Shown: positions 35,387-44,432, numbered from the stretch's first letter. The stretch is 64,000 nucleotides of DNA from Ruminococcus sp. (GCA_017397925.1 JAFQHO010000029.1:115882-179881), one strand, 5' to 3'. Made by a program: numbers and translations. Notes: a model not told the origin generated them from the letters alone.

Positions 35387-38317
35387 TTAATCAGACTGTT
35401 CCATAGCGGCAACAAGGCTTCTCAAACGTATTCTTGCCGCACCTAAGTTATTTATCTCATCAATTTTCAGCTGAGTGTACAGCTTTCCGCCGCTTTCGAG
35501 GATATGGCGGACTTCATCGCCTGTTACAGCGTCAATACCGCAGCCGAATGATACAAGCTGAATAAGCTGCATATCAGGCTGAGTTGTGACGTACTGTGCG
35601 GCGCGGTAAAGTCTTGAATGATAAGTCCACTGATTGAGAACACCAAGCTCAGGAGTTTCACCAAGAGCCGCAACGCTGTCCTCAGTGACAACAGCCATAC
35701 CAAGGCTTGTTATAAGCTTGTGTATGCCGTGATTGATTTCACGGTCGATGTGGTATGGTCTGCCGGCAAGAACGATTATATTACGCTTTTCCGCCCTTGC
35801 CTGCGCGATTATTTCCGCAGCCTTTTTGGAAATATCAGCCTGCTGCTTATGGTATGCCTCAAAAGCCTTATCCACAGCGGCGGCAATTTTTCCGCTTATG
35901 TTATAGCGTTTCAGCGTCTGCTTCATAACGCGGACAATGTTTTTCTTGTTGTTCATATCCATATACGGGCGGAAGAAATTCTTGTCGTTAAGGCGCAGAT
36001 TATTAGCCGCCAGAAGTTCAGGATAGTAGGCAACAACAGGGCAGTTGAAATGGTTATCGCTGCCGCCCTCGTCGATATTGTAGCTCATACAGGGGTAGAA
36101 AATGAAGTCCACGCCCTTGTCAAGGAGATATTCAATATGTCCGTGAGCAAGCTTTGCAGGGTAGCATACGGTATCAGAGGGGATAGTATGCTGACCGAGA
36201 TAGTATATTTCACGTGAGCTTTCATCGCTTATTACGGTTTCAAATCCCAGCTCATTAAAGAAAGTCTGCCAGAACTTCATCTGCTCATAGAAGCTTAAAG
36301 TCATAGGCAAGCCGACTTTTGCCACGGGATTTTTCGGCTGCTCCGTTGTTCTGAGAGCGAGAACGCTGTTATATTTATACTCGTAAAGATTTGGGATATT
36401 GTTCTTTTTCGCCTTGCCGCTGCCCTTTTCGCAGCGGTTTCCGGAAACAAAATTGCGTCCCTTGCCGAAATTGATTATGTTAAGACGGCAGTTTGCAGTA
36501 CAACCGCCGCAGCTTGCTGATTTTGATGTATAGCTGAAATTTTCCAGTTCCTCTGCGGAAATGAGGGTGGAAGTTCCCTCCGTGCGTTCTTTTGCGTATA
36601 AAGCGCAGCCAAGTGCGCCCATAAGTCCCGAAACAGCAGGACGTATAACGTTTCTTCCAAGCTCTTTTTCAAAAGAACGGAGAACTGCGTCATTGAGGAA
36701 AGTACCGCCCTGAACGACGATATTCTTTCCCAGCTCATCGGGAGAATTTGCACGAATTACCTTGTAAATGGCGTTCTTGATAATGGATGAAGACAGTCCT
36801 GCGGAAATATCCTCCACAGTAGCGCCGTCCTTTTGCGCCTGTTTTACGGAGCTGTTCATAAATACGGTACAGCGTGAACCGAGGTCAACAGGGTGCTGAG
36901 CGAAAAGTCCCAACTTTGAAAATTCAGAAATATCATAGCCGAGCGCCATTGCAAAGGTCTGTATAAATGAGCCGCAGCCGGAGGAACAAGCCTCGTTGAG
37001 CATAATGCTGTCGATGCTGTGATTTTTTATTCGGAAGCACTTGATATCCTGTCCGCCGATATCAATAATAAAATCAACATCGGGGCAGAAATAAGCCGCT
37101 GCCTTGAAGTGTGCTACTGTTTCAACAATACCGTGGTCAACGGAAAGACCTGCCTTTATTAAATCCTCACCATAGCCTGTAACAGCAGAGCCTTTTATAG
37201 TGATATCGGGGTTCATAGCTTCACGGATAGCCTTTACCTGTGCGGCGATTTTATCAAGAGGCTGCCCCATATTTGAAGAATAGTGGTGATAGAGAATACG
37301 GCAGTCCTCAGTAATCAGCACAAGCTTTGTAGTGGTAGAGCCTGCGTCAATTCCGAGATAAGCATTGCCTTTGTATGTACGTATATCCGCATATCCTAAA
37401 TCGCATTTCTTATGGCGGTCGATGAACTCCTCATATTCAGCCTGTGAAGCGAAAAGAGGCTCACCTGTAACAATATCGTCAGAGGCTTTGGCATTTTTCA
37501 GCATATCAACCATTTCGTCAATGGTATAGCGTTCTTCAAGCTGTGCACCGTGGAGAGAACATCCATAAGCCACAAAAACAGGGCCGTCCTCGGGAAATAC
37601 AGCGTGTTCGTCATCAAGACCAAGAGTTTTCACGAAGGCATTTTTCAGACCCTGCAAAAAGTGCAGAGGGCCGCCTAAGAAAAGGACTTTTCCCTCGATA
37701 GTACGTCCCTGCGCAAGACCTGATACAGTCTGGTCAACAACAGCCTGGAATATACTTGCGGCTATATCCTCGCGTAAAGCGCCCTGATTGAGAAGGGGCT
37801 GAATGTCTGATTTGGCGAAAACGCCGCAGCGTGAGGCTATTGGATAGACTTTCTGTGCATTGAGGGAAAGTTCGTCAAGCTCATCGGCAGTGATACCGAG
37901 AAGCGTTGCCATCTGGTCGATAAACGCACCTGTACCGCCTGCACAGGAGCCGTTCATACGCTGTTCAACGCCGCCTGTGAGGAAGATAATCTTAGCGTCT
38001 TCACCGCCTAATTCAATAACAGCGTCAGCGTCGGGAGCTTTTTCTTTTACAGCAAGAAAAGCCGCGTGAACTTCCTGTACAAAGGGAAGATTTGCAGAAT
38101 TTGCCAGTCCAAGACCTGCCGAGCCTGTAATGCAGACTGTGAAATCATCGTCCGGATAGACTTCACGGATAAGTTCCAGCTGCTCTGTGACAGTTTCTTT
38201 GACCTTAGAAAAATGTCGCTGATAACGGGAATATATGATATTTTTTGCCGTATCGGTAATGACTGTTTTAACGGTTGTAGAGCCTACGTCGATACCGAGA
38301 GAATAATTCTTCGCCAT
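35387..38317 (-). CDS. Acyl-CoA dehydratase activase-like protein: two BadF/HgdC ATPase domains plus DUF2229
   Basis: 976 aa from the ATG at 38317; a TTG three codons upstream is too close to AAGAGG. Two tandem ASKHA ATPase domains: about 1-270 (GIDVGSTTVK, GSCAGGTGAFID) and about 318-590 (GIDAGSTTTK, ACSSGCGSFIQ). The cysteines match those that bridge a [4Fe-4S] cluster in HgdC. A Cys-rich hinge (SCGGCTANCRLNI) and a DUF2229 domain (about 655-890, YPAKLAHGHIEYLL) follow. HgdC proteins use ATP to deliver one electron to a dehydratase. The substrate of this widespread long form is unknown. The usual C-terminal part is the next gene. Confidence 0.85.
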   Translation of the reverse strand: MAKNYSLGIDVGSTTVKTVITDTAKNIIYSRYQRHFSKVKETVTEQLELIREVYPDDDFTVCITGSAGLGLANSANLPFVQEVHAAFLAVKEKAPDADAVIELGGEDAKIIFLTGGVEQRMNGSCAGGTGAFIDQMATLLGITADELDELSLNAQKVYPIASRCGVFAKSDIQPLLNQGALREDIAASIFQAVVDQTVSGLAQGRTIEGKVLFLGGPLHFLQGLKNAFVKTLGLDDEHAVFPEDGPVFVAYGCSLHGAQLEERYTIDEMVDMLKNAKASDDIVTGEPLFASQAEYEEFIDRHKKCDLGYADIRTYKGNAYLGIDAGSTTTKLVLITEDCRILYHHYSSNMGQPLDKIAAQVKAIREAMNPDITIKGSAVTGYGEDLIKAGLSVDHGIVETVAHFKAAAYFCPDVDFIIDIGGQDIKCFRIKNHSIDSIMLNEACSSGCGSFIQTFAMALGYDISEFSKLGLFAQHPVDLGSRCTVFMNSSVKQAQKDGATVEDISAGLSSSIIKNAIYKVIRANSPDELGKNIVVQGGTFLNDAVLRSFEKELGRNVIRPAVSGLMGALGCALYAKERTEGTSTLISAEELENFSYTSKSASCGGCTANCRLNIINFGKGRNFVSGNRCEKGSGKAKKNNIPNLYEYKYNSVLALRTTEQPKNPVAKVGLPMTLSFYEQMKFWQTFFNELGFETVISDESSREIYYLGQHTIPSDTVCYPAKLAHGHIEYLLDKGVDFIFYPCMSYNIDEGGSDNHFNCPVVAYYPELLAANNLRLNDKNFFRPYMDMNNKKNIVRVMKQTLKRYNISGKIAAAVDKAFEAYHKQQADISKKAAEIIAQARAEKRNIIVLAGRPYHIDREINHGIHKLITSLGMAVVTEDSVAALGETPELGVLNQWTYHSRLYRAAQYVTTQPDMQLIQLVSFGCGIDAVTGDEVRHILESGGKLYTQLKIDEINNLGAARIRLRSLVAAMEQSD

Positions 38318-38571
38318 AGTATGCAATGCCTCTTAAAAATCAGATTTGGTGAAATTACAGCTGAATTACAGCCATAAAATCGTATACATAATTATTATAC
38401 ACTATTTTATGAAAAAAGTAAAGCGGAAATAAACGACAAATACAACAAATTCATCTATTTATTAGCTGTTAGCCGATAGTCTTTAGCTTTTAGCTGAATA
38501 ATATGTGGAAAAATGGTTGAAAAATAAAAATATTCGGGTGAATAATCCACCCGAATAAATGATATCTGCTA
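38318..38571 (-). terminator. Intergenic with heptad repeat and terminator of the Xre/membrane-protein operon
   Basis: ATTCGGGTG (38532-38540) / CACCCGAAT (38548-38556) followed on the minus strand by ATATTTTTATTTT terminates the operon. Heptads TTAGCTGTTAGCCGATAG and CTTTAGCTTTTAGCTG lie at 38461-38496. No gene is seen in the rest. Confidence 0.75.
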
Positions 38572-38778
38572 TTAAAAATAAAATATATCCTCAAACTTTT
38601 TATCAAGAGCAATGCACAGAATAAGTGCTAATTTAGCCGTAGGGCTGAACTGACCTGTTTCAATGGAGCTGATAGTATTACGTGATACGCCCACCATTTT
38701 CGCAAGCTCCGCCTGAGATATTTTCTTCTCGGAGCGTATCTCTTTCAGGCGGTTTTTCAGAATTAAACTGTCTTCCAT
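38572..38778 (-). CDS. Small Xre-family HTH regulator
   Basis: 68 aa, a single HTH_3 domain (ISQAELAKMVGVSRNTISSIE) with the LCIALDKKFEDIFYF end typical of the YozG/Cro-like subgroup that regulates adjacent membrane proteins. Last gene of the four-gene operon, 8 bp after the third small membrane protein. Likely autorepressor acting at the CAAG-N4-CTTG sites at 39845-39966. Confidence 0.88.
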   Translation of the reverse strand: MEDSLILKNRLKEIRSEKKISQAELAKMVGVSRNTISSIETGQFSPTAKLALILCIALDKKFEDIFYF

Positions 38779-38786
38779 TATGCACC

Positions 38787-39107
38787 TCAGTTATAAAAGC
38801 CTATAATAGTCGATAACGTAAATACAACAGATGAGAAAGTCCAGCAAATAGCACAAAACAGATATTTTTTTGTTTTGAGACTGGCATATTTTGAATAGTG
38901 TATAACAGCACACATTACCATAATGATTGCAAGAATGCTGTCATTTGTTCCGTTATTAGTAAATACCTGCCAGAACCAGAGTATACCTGCAAATATTGAA
39001 CCTATCATAATTGCGTTTGCACTTGCTTTTTTCTCAGTCTCTAAATCAGCAATATCCTTATTTTTATTTTCTTTTCTGCTCATTTCAAGTATTTTTTCCT
39101 TATCCAT
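38787..39107 (-). CDS. Small two-helix membrane protein (DUF6442-like), paralogue C
   Basis: 106 aa. Charged N-terminus (MDKEKILEMSRKENKNKDIA) and two to three membrane segments. The most diverged of the three tandem copies. Ribosome site GGGAGGAATTTATT is conserved between copies. Function unknown; such proteins are commonly paired with YozG-type Xre regulators. Confidence 0.8.
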   Translation of the reverse strand: MDKEKILEMSRKENKNKDIADLETEKKASANAIMIGSIFAGILWFWQVFTNNGTNDSILAIIMVMCAVIHYSKYASLKTKKYLFCAICWTFSSVVFTLSTIIGFYN

Positions 39108-39126
39108 AATAAATTCCTCCCAGTTG

Positions 39127-39447
39127 TTAGTTATAAAAACTCATAATTGCCATTGCTGTATAAATAATTGTTGCAAATGTCCAGCAGAGGGCGGCGACAA
39201 GATTTGTCTTATTTTTAAGGTTGAAATAAATTGAAAATTGCTTTACCATATTAAAGAACATCATTAGTGCAAGTAAGCTTGCATTATTTTCACCTTTGAC
39301 AATTGTCTGCCATACATAAAGAATAAAAGCAAATATAATCCCTGATATAATTGCGTGTTTACTTGCTTTAGTGTCAGCCTCTAAAGCGGCAATATCTCTG
39401 TCCTTGTTTTCTTTTCTGCTCATTTCAAGAATTTTTTCCTTATCCAT
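39127..39447 (-). CDS. Small two-helix membrane protein (DUF6442-like), paralogue B
   Basis: 106 aa, about 90 percent identical by eye to paralogue A, including synonymous positions and the 3' flank, so the duplication is recent. Same charged N-terminus (MDKEKILEMSRKENKDRDIA) followed by membrane segments IIFAFILYVWQTI and ALCWTFATIIYTAMAIM. Confidence 0.82.
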   Translation of the reverse strand: MDKEKILEMSRKENKDRDIAALEADTKASKHAIISGIIFAFILYVWQTIVKGENNASLLALMMFFNMVKQFSIYFNLKNKTNLVAALCWTFATIIYTAMAIMSFYN

Positions 39448-39466
39448 AATAAATTCCTCCCAGTTG

Positions 39467-39787
39467 TTAGTTATAAAAACTCATAATTGCCATTGCTGTA
39501 TAAATGATTGTTGCAAATGTCCAGCAGAGGGCGAGGATAAGATTTGTCTTATTTTTAAGGTTGAAATAAATTGAAAATTGCTTTGCCATATTAAAGAACA
39601 TCATTAGTGCAAGTAAGCTTGCATTATTTTCACCTTTGACAATTGTCTGCCATACATAAAGAATAAAAGCAAATATAGCTCCTGATACAATTGCGTGTTT
39701 ACATGCTTTGGTTCCAGCCTCCAAAGCTGCAATATCTCTGTCCTTATTTTCTTTTCTGCTCATTTCAAGAATTTTTTCTTTTTCCAC
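39467..39787 (-). CDS. Small two-helix membrane protein (DUF6442-like), paralogue A
   Basis: 106 aa using the GTG at 39787. The ATG at 39802 sits in ATGGAGGAAAACACT, which is the ribosome site aligned with those of copies B and C, and the GTG start makes all three proteins exactly 106 aa. First gene of the operon behind the promoter at 39865-39893. Confidence 0.82.
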   Translation of the reverse strand: MEKEKILEMSRKENKDRDIAALEAGTKACKHAIVSGAIFAFILYVWQTIVKGENNASLLALMMFFNMAKQFSIYFNLKNKTNLILALCWTFATIIYTAMAIMSFYN

Positions 39788-39842
39788 AGTGTTTTCCTCC
39801 ATATCATTTTTTAATTTGTAATTTTATGTGTCCGAACATCTT

Positions 39843-39966
39843 GCCAAGTTTTCTTGACAAGATTAGTATATCATAGCCAAGTAAACTTGTCAACAATTTT
39901 GCCAAGAAAACTTTGCAAATCTATTTTTTGCACAGTATACTTGTCATTTTCTGCCAAGTTTATTGT
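39843..39966 (-). promoter_or_regulatory. Promoter with five CAAG-N4-CTTG operator sites
   Basis: Minus-strand promoter: TTGACA (39888-39893), 17-bp spacer, TATACT (39865-39870). Around it are five related 12-bp sites: CAAGTTTTCTTG (39845), CAAGTAAACTTG (39878), CAAGAAAACTTT (39903), ACAGTATACTTG (39932) and CAAGTTTATTGT (39955). One overlaps the spacer and -35, and one lies just downstream of the -10. The arrangement fits cooperative repression by the operon's Xre protein. Confidence 0.75.
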
Positions 39967-39995
39967 GCAAACGATATAAATTCAGTTCTGAAATT

Positions 39996-40128
39996 GCGGG
40001 CAGGTGATATCCGCCCGTGGACTGCCAAAGGCAGCCCCTACACAGAATTATGGTTTCTGATAAAATTACCGCCCTCACCAATTCTTAATTCTTAATTCAT
40101 AATTCTTAATTATACTAAAGGCTAACGC
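39996..40128. repeat. Dispersed short repeats before ttcA
   Basis: GGACTGCCAAAGGCAGCCCC-TACACA (40019-40044) recurs with two differences at 57202-57227. AATTCTTAATTCTTAATTCA (40078-40111) is a short tandem repeat related to those near 52700 and 49140. TAAAGGCTAACGC at 40116 is a degenerate heptad repeat. Confidence 0.65.
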
Positions 40129-40157
40129 TTGACATCTCCAAAATTTCCCCCTATAAT
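40129..40157 (+). promoter_or_regulatory. Consensus promoter of ttcA
   Basis: TTGACA (40129-40134), 17-bp spacer, TATAAT (40152-40157). The expected transcript start near 40164 lies after the ATG at 40162 and so excludes it as start codon. Confidence 0.85.
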
Positions 40158-40173
40158 ATAAATGGGTGATATT

Positions 40174-41019
40174 ATGATAAATCAGGCAGAAGAAAGCATA
40201 TGCCGAGAATTCGGCAGAAAGATATGGACAAAATTCCGCCGCGGAGTCCGCGATTACCGCCTTATTAACGAGGGCGACAAAATCGCCGTGTGCATATCGG
40301 GGGGCAAGGATTCAATACTTATGGCATTGTGTATCAGACGATTACAGCGCAACGGAGAAATTCCCTTTGAAGCGGAGTATATCGCAATGGACCCTGGCTA
40401 CAGCGCGGAAAATGCCGAAAAAATAAAGGAAAACTGCAAGCTGCTGGACTTGCCTGTTTCCTTTTATAAGACGAATATATTCAATTCAGCGGAAAAATCC
40501 CCGAAAAATCCCTGTTTTCTCTGCTCTCGGCTGAGGCGTGGCTGGCTTTACAAAAAGGCTCAGGAGCTGGGCTGCAATAAAATCGCATTGGGACACCATT
40601 TTGATGACGTTATAGAAACAATATTAATGGGAATGCTCTACGGCTCCCAGATGCAGACAATGATGCCCAAGCTGCACTCAGAAAATTATGGCGGAATGGA
40701 GCTGATCCGCCCCCTTTACCTTGTCCGCGAGGCTGATATTATGGACTGGACTGAAGCAAACGGGCTGTCATTTATACGCTGTGCCTGTTCAATGTCGGAG
40801 AAATCGGAGCAAGGCTCAAAGCGCGCGGAGATAAAGGCGCTGCTTACACAGTTAAGGCAGACAAACCCTGCCGTTGATATGAATATTTTCAGAAGCGCAG
40901 AAAATGTCAATCTGCAAACGCTTATTTCCTATCATATCGGCGAAAACAGACATCATTTCCTTGATGATTACGACGAAGGAATAACTATAAGAGGCACAAA
41001 AAATCCTCCCCGTGAATAA
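40174..41019 (+). CDS. ttcA: TtcA-like tRNA 2-thiocytidine synthetase
   Basis: 281 aa from the ATG at 40174 with GGGTGAT as ribosome site. PP-loop motif SGGKDS, the NPCFLCSRLRRGWL Cys pair (CxxC) and the GHHFDDVIETILMGML signature are those of TtcA, which thiolates C32 of some tRNAs using ATP and an iron-sulfur cluster. A third cysteine set (RCACSM) follows. Unspecified TtcA-like PP-loop proteins with other thiolation targets exist, so the exact substrate is not certain. Confidence 0.85.
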   Translation: MINQAEESICREFGRKIWTKFRRGVRDYRLINEGDKIAVCISGGKDSILMALCIRRLQRNGEIPFEAEYIAMDPGYSAENAEKIKENCKLLDLPVSFYKTNIFNSAEKSPKNPCFLCSRLRRGWLYKKAQELGCNKIALGHHFDDVIETILMGMLYGSQMQTMMPKLHSENYGGMELIRPLYLVREADIMDWTEANGLSFIRCACSMSEKSEQGSKRAEIKALLTQLRQTNPAVDMNIFRSAENVNLQTLISYHIGENRHHFLDDYDEGITIRGTKNPPRE

Positions 41020-41036
41020 CATGGGGAGGATATATT
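41003..41036. terminator. Bidirectional terminator between ttcA and zinc-ribbon gene
   Basis: ATCCTCCCC (41003-41011) / GGGGAGGAT (41023-41031), followed by ATATTTTTG on plus and TTTTTTG on minus. The hairpin begins inside the last codons of ttcA. Confidence 0.82.
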
Positions 41037-41053
41037 TTTGTATGGGTAAACAA

Positions 41054-41416
41054 TTACATTTCAGATGCAATACCTGCGAAAACACCAAGAGCAAACATAA
41101 GAATTACGAGTACAAGACCGATAATAGCCCAGATAAGGCTTGCCTTAGCGAAATTCTTAGCAGATGGGTCACGGGAAACGCACATCATAATGATAAGACC
41201 GATAATTCCGAGGAAACCGATAAGAAGCTGCCAGCCGAACCAGCCGCCTACAGAAGTAGTCTCAGTGTTTGTAACATTGATATTGTTGTAAACGGGTGGG
41301 GGATTATAAGCCTGAGGTCTTGGAGCAGGTGCAGGATTGGAATTGCTTGCAGGAACTCCGCAATCAGGGCAGTAGCCGCCCTCGAATTCAGCGCCGCAGT
41401 TAAAACATTTAGACAT
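41054..41416 (-). CDS. Zinc-ribbon membrane protein
   Basis: 120 aa. N-terminal zinc ribbon (CFNCGAEFEGGYCPDCG), a Pro/Asn-rich linker and two membrane segments (about 63-80 and 92-112). Start after AAGGAGAAATATACT. Function unknown. Confidence 0.8.
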   Translation of the reverse strand: MSKCFNCGAEFEGGYCPDCGVPASNSNPAPAPRPQAYNPPPVYNNINVTNTETTSVGGWFGWQLLIGFLGIIGLIIMMCVSRDPSAKNFAKASLIWAIIGLVLVILMFALGVFAGIASEM

Positions 41417-41602
41417 AGTATATTTCTCCTTAAAAATAAATTTTTATACATTATATCACATATTGTCGAAAAAAGCAATAGTGAAAATCACTAAATTAAC
41501 ACGTTGATTTCACAACATTTTCACATATATCGATTACGCATCATTTTATCCGAAGGAATTTATTGTGGCTGCCTCTGGAAATCGGAAGTTTTACGCCATT
41601 TT
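41417..41602. other. Intergenic, no gene seen
   Basis: AT-rich DNA upstream of the zinc-ribbon gene, which presumably holds its promoter. No other feature could be supported. Confidence 0.4.
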
Positions 41603-41761
41603 TGTAGGTGCGGATATTATCTGCCCGCAATTTCGGGACGAAATTCAATTAAACAACGCTGGACATCGAAGGCGGTTTCTTCTACACAACATTTTTTCAT
41701 CAACTGTTATATACTGTTATACACTGTTATACAGTTCGTGCGGATAATATCCGCACTACAT
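41603..41761. repeat. MITE-like element with inverted ends
   Basis: The left end TTGTAGGTGCGGATATTATC (41603-) and the right end GTGCGGATAATATCCGCACT (to about 41757) are near-perfect inverted repeats of about 22 bp bounding about 155 bp. Near the right end three CTGTTATA(T/C)A units are in tandem. No open frame with a ribosome site was seen inside. Confidence 0.6.
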
Positions 41762-41850
41762 AAAAAATAATATAATATAACGTAATTAAAGAAAATATAT
41801 AACAGTAAATTTTGTATCATATCTACAATTACGCATGTTGGCAATTAGTG

Positions 41851-41940
41851 AAAAAGGAGAAAATAAAAATTATTTTTCAATAATCAACCATTTTTGGTTG
41901 AAAAAAGGCCGATTTTTGCCCTATAGTGAAGGGGTATGTA
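41851..41940 (+). repeat. 90-bp dispersed repeat, copy 2
   Basis: Matches 15437-15527, with the same paired hairpins (CAACCA/TGGTTG; GGCC-gattttt-GCCC, one base changed) and TATAGTGAAGGGGTATG end. Confidence 0.85.
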
Positions 41941-41942
41941 AA

Positions 41943-41993
41943 GGCAACACCTCACAAAGCCCGCCTGACGGCTTTGCTCTGTGTGATATTGTC
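41943..41993. repeat. 51-nt hairpin element
   Basis: GGCAACACCTCACAAAGCC / GGCTTTGCTCTGTGTGATAT-TGTC imperfect inverted repeat. Its outer arms (GGCAACA..TCAC / GTGATATTG) resemble the hairpin after typA at 54648-54682. Confidence 0.6.
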
Positions 41994-42036
41994 TGAAAAT
42001 CCACTTTCATAATTTCATCCACTAAAGTCATCAAAC

Positions 42037-42065
42037 TTGCATTTTCTTTGACTTTGTGGTATAAT
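42037..42065 (+). promoter_or_regulatory. Promoter of the GH95-GH26 operon
   Basis: TTGCAT (42037-42042), 17-bp spacer, TATAAT (42060-42065). Confidence 0.75.
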
Positions 42066-42116
42066 GTATAGTGTATATCTATAAGCGAACTACGAACTAC
42101 GGTTCAGGAGAAATTT

Positions 42117-44432
42117 ATGTCTGAAACATTACTTAAATACAAATCGGCAGCAAGAGATTTCAGCGAGGCACTGCCCGTCGGCAACGGCAGAATGGGCGGT
42201 ATGGTATTCGGCAAGGCAGCAGAGGAGCTTATCCGCCTTAACGAGGATTCCATATGGTCTGGCGGTCTCCGCCACAGAATAAACCCCGATGCAAAAGAGG
42301 GGCTTGCAGAAGTCCGCGAGCTTTTAAAGGCAGGGGATATACCTGCCGCTGAAATGACCGCATTCCGCAAAATGCAGGGAGTTCCCGAAAATATGCGCCA
42401 TTATATGCCCCTGGGCGATCTGACCATATCAATGGAATTTGGCGGCAAAGTGAGGGATTATTCCCGAATACTCGACCTTTCCACAGCTGTAACAGGCGTC
42501 AGCTTTACAGCAAACGGCGTACTTTACACAAGAAATGTATTCTGCTCTGCTCCCGACCAGGTAATGGTAATTGATATCCACAGCGATACCCCGGGCAGCA
42601 TAAGTCTGACCTGCGGTTTAGGCGGCAGAGATGACTATTACGACGAAAACCGTCCCTGCGGCGATAATATGATTATCTTCACAGGCGGCACAGGCAGCTC
42701 AGACGGCATATTCTTCGCAGCTTGCCTTGGTGCAAGGGCAGAGGGCGGCACAGTTGAAACCGTAGGCAATAAGATATCCGTAAAGAACGCGGATTCTGTA
42801 ATGCTTATCCTCTCCGCAAGAACAAGCTTTTACACGGGAAATTACATAGAATCGGCAGAGGTAGACGCTGAAATGGCACTTGACTGCACCTATGACGAGC
42901 TTTACTACCGCCACGTTTCCGATTATAAGGAGCTTTTCGACCGCGTTGAGCTTAATCTCATTGACAACAGCGGCGAAAATTTAAGCGGATATTCCACAGA
43001 ACAGCGTCTTAACCGCCTCCAGGGCGACGTTATGGACAGTATGGACTGCGAGCGTCTGATACACGACAATAAGCTTATAGAGTTGTATTTCAACTATGGC
43101 AGATATCTTATGATAGCCGCCAGCCGTGCAGGTACGCAGCCTATGAATATGCAGGGCATATGGAACGAGGATATGCTTCCAAAGCTTGGCAGCCGATACA
43201 GCGTAAATATCAATACAGAGATGAACTACTGGTGTGCGGAAAGCTGCAATCTTTCGGAATGTCATCTTCCCCTGTTTGATTTGCTGGAAAGGGTACGTGA
43301 AAACGGTGCTGTTACAGCAAAAGAGATGTACGGCATAGACAAGGGCTTTGTATGTCACCACAACACTGATATATGGGGAGATACAGCCCCACAGGATTTG
43401 TGGATGCCATCCACCTTATGGGTAACAGGAGGAGCCTGGCTTGCATTGCACATATTCGAGCATTACGAGTACACCCTTGACCGTGATTTTCTTGAAGAAA
43501 AATACCATATCCTAAGAGCCGCCGCGGAGTTTTTCACTGAATTCCTCATTGAGGACGGCGAGGGCAGACTTGTTACCTGTCCCTCGGTATCTCCTGAGAA
43601 TACATATATCACCAAAAAGGGCGTTACAGGATGCCTGTGCATAGGCCCCTCAATGGATTCCCAGATTATAACCGTACTATTCAACGATGTTATAAAAGCG
43701 GCTGAAATTCTCGGCAAAGACAGCAGCTTTGCTGAAAAGCTGAAAAAGCTTCTGGAGCGTATACCTGCCCCTGAAACGGGCAAATACGGTCAGATTAAGG
43801 AATGGGCGGCAGATTATGAGGAAGTAGAGGCAGGCCACAGACACGTATCACAGCTGTTTGCGCTTCACCCTGCGGATATTATAACCCCTGCAAAAACTCC
43901 CCGTCTTGCAGATGCAGCAAGAGCAACCCTTGTCCGCCGACTTGTTCACGGAGGAGGACACACAGGCTGGAGCTGTGCCTGGATAACGAATATGTGGGCA
44001 AGATTAGGGGACGGCCATATGGTATATGAGAACCTCAAAAAGCTTATAACCCACTCCACCAATCCCAACCTTATCAACAAGGAGCCATCATTCAGAGTTG
44101 ACGGAAATTTTGGCGGAACTGCGGCAATTACCGAGGCGCTTATGCAGAGTACCGCAGGCACAATCACGCTTCTTCCCGCACTTCCCGAGGAGTGGAGCGA
44201 GGGCAGTGTAAAGGGACTCCGCGGAAAGGGCGGCTTTGAGATAGCTATGAACTGGAAAAAGGGCAGACTTGAAAAAGCCGAGGTTATTTCCCTCTGCGGC
44301 GGAGTATGCCGATTGAGGGTAAACGGTGCGGCAAGCGTTATATGCGACGGTACAGCGGTAAACTCCCGTATTGAGGACGGTGCAATCGTATTTGATACAG
44401 TTGAGGGAGAAACATACACAATTACGGCATAA
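42117..44432 (+). CDS. GH95 glycoside hydrolase (alpha-L-fucosidase/alpha-L-galactosidase family)
   Basis: 771 aa, start after CAGGAGAAATTT. N-terminal beta domain with ARDFSEALPVGNGRMGGMVF, (alpha/alpha)6 catalytic core with YSVNINTEMNYWCAESCNL, CPSVSPENTY and VDGNFGGTAAITEALMQS, and a C-terminal beta domain. GH95 enzymes invert fucosyl or L-galactosyl linkages of xyloglucan and xylan side chains or glycans. No signal peptide, so it probably acts on imported oligosaccharides. First gene of an operon with a GH26 lipoprotein 16 bp downstream. Confidence 0.92.
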   Translation: MSETLLKYKSAARDFSEALPVGNGRMGGMVFGKAAEELIRLNEDSIWSGGLRHRINPDAKEGLAEVRELLKAGDIPAAEMTAFRKMQGVPENMRHYMPLGDLTISMEFGGKVRDYSRILDLSTAVTGVSFTANGVLYTRNVFCSAPDQVMVIDIHSDTPGSISLTCGLGGRDDYYDENRPCGDNMIIFTGGTGSSDGIFFAACLGARAEGGTVETVGNKISVKNADSVMLILSARTSFYTGNYIESAEVDAEMALDCTYDELYYRHVSDYKELFDRVELNLIDNSGENLSGYSTEQRLNRLQGDVMDSMDCERLIHDNKLIELYFNYGRYLMIAASRAGTQPMNMQGIWNEDMLPKLGSRYSVNINTEMNYWCAESCNLSECHLPLFDLLERVRENGAVTAKEMYGIDKGFVCHHNTDIWGDTAPQDLWMPSTLWVTGGAWLALHIFEHYEYTLDRDFLEEKYHILRAAAEFFTEFLIEDGEGRLVTCPSVSPENTYITKKGVTGCLCIGPSMDSQIITVLFNDVIKAAEILGKDSSFAEKLKKLLERIPAPETGKYGQIKEWAADYEEVEAGHRHVSQLFALHPADIITPAKTPRLADAARATLVRRLVHGGGHTGWSCAWITNMWARLGDGHMVYENLKKLITHSTNPNLINKEPSFRVDGNFGGTAAITEALMQSTAGTITLLPALPEEWSEGSVKGLRGKGGFEIAMNWKKGRLEKAEVISLCGGVCRLRVNGAASVICDGTAVNSRIEDGAIVFDTVEGETYTITA

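Noticed and set aside
41500-41770. Two overlapping 60-88-codon frames in the intergenic region before the GH95 gene
   Set aside because: They span an inverted-repeat element, lack ribosome sites and have no protein-like composition.
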